Shown: positions 6,117 through 7,075 of the stretch, one piece after another
Position numbering within the stretch: the stretch's first letter is position 1
How the letters are laid out: each line of letters begins with the position of its first letter
Source of the DNA: Aliarcobacter sp.
Lineage (GTDB): Bacteria; Campylobacterota; Campylobacteria; Campylobacterales; Arcobacteraceae
Length of the DNA: 7,075 nucleotides
NCBI GenBank assembly: GCA_017996075.1
Contig: JAGOHQ010000037.1
Span: 1 to 7,075 of the forward strand
Direction: 5' to 3'
Program-made: the position numbers and the translations under genes
The notes under the pieces: generated by a model
What the model saw: the letters and a program-made list of their open reading frames with translations, nothing else
Databases searched by the model: none
Told to the model about the DNA's origin: nothing

Positions 6117-7075
6117 TTACTTATTCTCTAAATTATTAATCAGATTAGTTAATAATTTATTATTTTCTTCTTGTAATTCCAAGCTTTTCTTAATAGTTTT
6201 ATGCTGAGATAATATTACCATTGAAATTTCTTGCAAGGATTCCTCTATTAGTTTTGAACTTGAATATTGATTCAAATTTGATTCTTTCATAACCTCAATT
6301 AAATTTTTTAATAAAACTGATTCATTATCAGATTTATTTATATTTTGCTCTAATTTATCAGCAATTTTCATAAATACTTCTTGAGAAATTTGATTAGAAT
6401 TCTCAATTTTTTCAGTAAATCCACTTATTGTATCAACAAATACATCTATAAATCCGGCAGAAGACATAATATTGCTATCTATATTTTGATTTGTATTTGC
6501 TTTTAATAAAGTTTTATACTCTCCTGTATCTTCAATAATATCAATCGCCTGAGAATCAATAATCTTCTCTTTCATCCATTCTTGAACATCTTCTAAAAAT
6601 GAGTTTTGACTTTTTGTTAAAATATACTGCATAAGATTTAGTATAATAGCAGATGAAACACCAAACAATGAAGATGAAAATCCAATTGCCATTCCACCTA
6701 ATGGTCCTGAAAATCCTGTCATTATTTCAGCTAAGTCTATATTATCACCACCAAAAGATAAAATAATTCTTCCCATTTCATCAATAGCTATTAATAAACC
6801 CGCGAACGTACCCAATAATCCAAGGGTTAAGGATGAACCAACAAAAAAGGCAGTGTAACTTTTTTCTTTAAAAAACTGATTATCTAGCCACTCATTTACA
6901 TCTTTTGCTTCTTGTTCTGAAAAATATATAACACCTTTTTTTGCTCTTCTATTGAACATATGAGCTATTGTTGCTGGCATAACTTTTGTTATTCTATCCA
7001 AATAAAACTCTAAGGCTTTACCTTTTTTATAGGCTATAATTCCAAAAGTACCTGCTAACATTGTTAATCTTATTT
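6117..7075 (-). CDS. MotA/TolQ/ExbB-type proton-channel subunit, 5' end probably cut by window edge
   Basis: The frame is open from the stop (TAA, 6117-6119) to the right edge. The first in-window ATG (7059-7061) gives 314 residues, numbered from there, but the frame has no stop upstream of it. There is no clear Shine-Dalgarno, and residues 1-10 (MLAGTFGIIA) look like the end of a membrane helix, so the true start is probably outside the window. Two membrane helices define the MotA/TolQ/ExbB fold: about 70-94, with LGLLGTFAGLLIAI (80-93), close to the TolQ LGTVWG motif; and about 118-147, with GPLGGMAIGFSSSLFGV (119-135). In the latter, Ser residues stand where TolQ/ExbB have the pore-lining Thr. 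The segment between (about 95-117) is short. Residues 148-314 are a polar, predicted helical cytoplasmic tail, longer than the tail of TolQ or ExbB. With the MotB-like protein encoded 5 nt downstream it should form a proton-driven inner-membrane complex. The family call is firm; what it energises is inferred from context. Confidence 0.85.
   Translation of the reverse strand, partial: IRLTMLAGTFGIIAYKKGKALEFYLDRITKVMPATIAHMFNRRAKKGVIYFSEQEAKDVNEWLDNQFFKEKSYTAFFVGSSLTLGLLGTFAGLLIAIDEMGRIILSFGGDNIDLAEIMTGFSGPLGGMAIGFSSSLFGVSSAIILNLMQYILTKSQNSFLEDVQEWMKEKIIDSQAIDIIEDTGEYKTLLKANTNQNIDSNIMSSAGFIDVFVDTISGFTEKIENSNQISQEVFMKIADKLEQNINKSDNESVLLKNLIEVMKESNLNQYSSSKLIEESLQEISMVILSQHKTIKKSLELQEENNKLLTNLINNLENK

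Noticed and set aside
5359..7061. MotA-like plus MotB/OmpA-like pair as a Zorya (ZorA-ZorB) anti-phage system
   Set aside because: The pair resembles ZorA/ZorB in outline, but no ZorC, ZorD (helicase) or ZorE gene follows. The pair is instead joined to a TolC-family channel and a c-di-GMP receptor.
5359..7061. Flagellar motor stator genes motA/motB
   Set aside because: The OmpA-like domain and linker are unlike MotB, the channel subunit lacks the usual MotA cytoplasmic loop between helices, and the operon partners are secretion and c-di-GMP genes, not flagellar ones.

Overview
The window is very A+T-rich (roughly three quarters by eye) and codes tightly on the minus strand throughout. Its codon use (AAA, AAT, TTT, ATA, TTA dominate) and its gene content suggest a Campylobacterota genome, most likely an Arcobacter-type organism. 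This is a judgement from composition and gene families, not a database match.

Five genes read leftwards as one apparent operon, in transcription order: (1) a MotA/TolQ/ExbB-type proton-channel subunit, open to the right edge of the window (6117-7075); (2) a MotB-like inner-membrane protein with a periplasmic OmpA-like domain (5359-6111); (3) a TolC-family outer-membrane efflux/secretion channel with an unusual C-terminal extension holding two SPOR-like domains (2945-5353); (4) a transmembrane HAMP-GGDEF-EAL protein whose GGDEF and EAL motifs are both eroded, with the architecture of the LapD c-di-GMP receptor (768-2948); (5) an unrecognised exported protein with a signal peptide, cut by the left edge (1-759). 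Gaps between genes are 5, 5, -4 (ATGA overlap) and 8 nt. No gene-free stretch, promoter, terminator, RNA gene, IS element or CRISPR was seen.

The best reading is part of a type I secretion and surface-adhesin locus of the Lap/Bpf kind. There, a TolC-like channel exports or retains a giant adhesin, and a LapD-type receptor links cytoplasmic c-di-GMP to periplasmic control of adhesin release. Two things go beyond the textbook Lap system. A stator-like pair could couple the proton motive force to a periplasmic, cell-wall-attached partner. The TolC protein also appears to carry its own peptidoglycan-binding module. The adhesin, ABC transporter, membrane fusion protein and LapG-type protease are not in the window, so the assignment rests on architecture and context.
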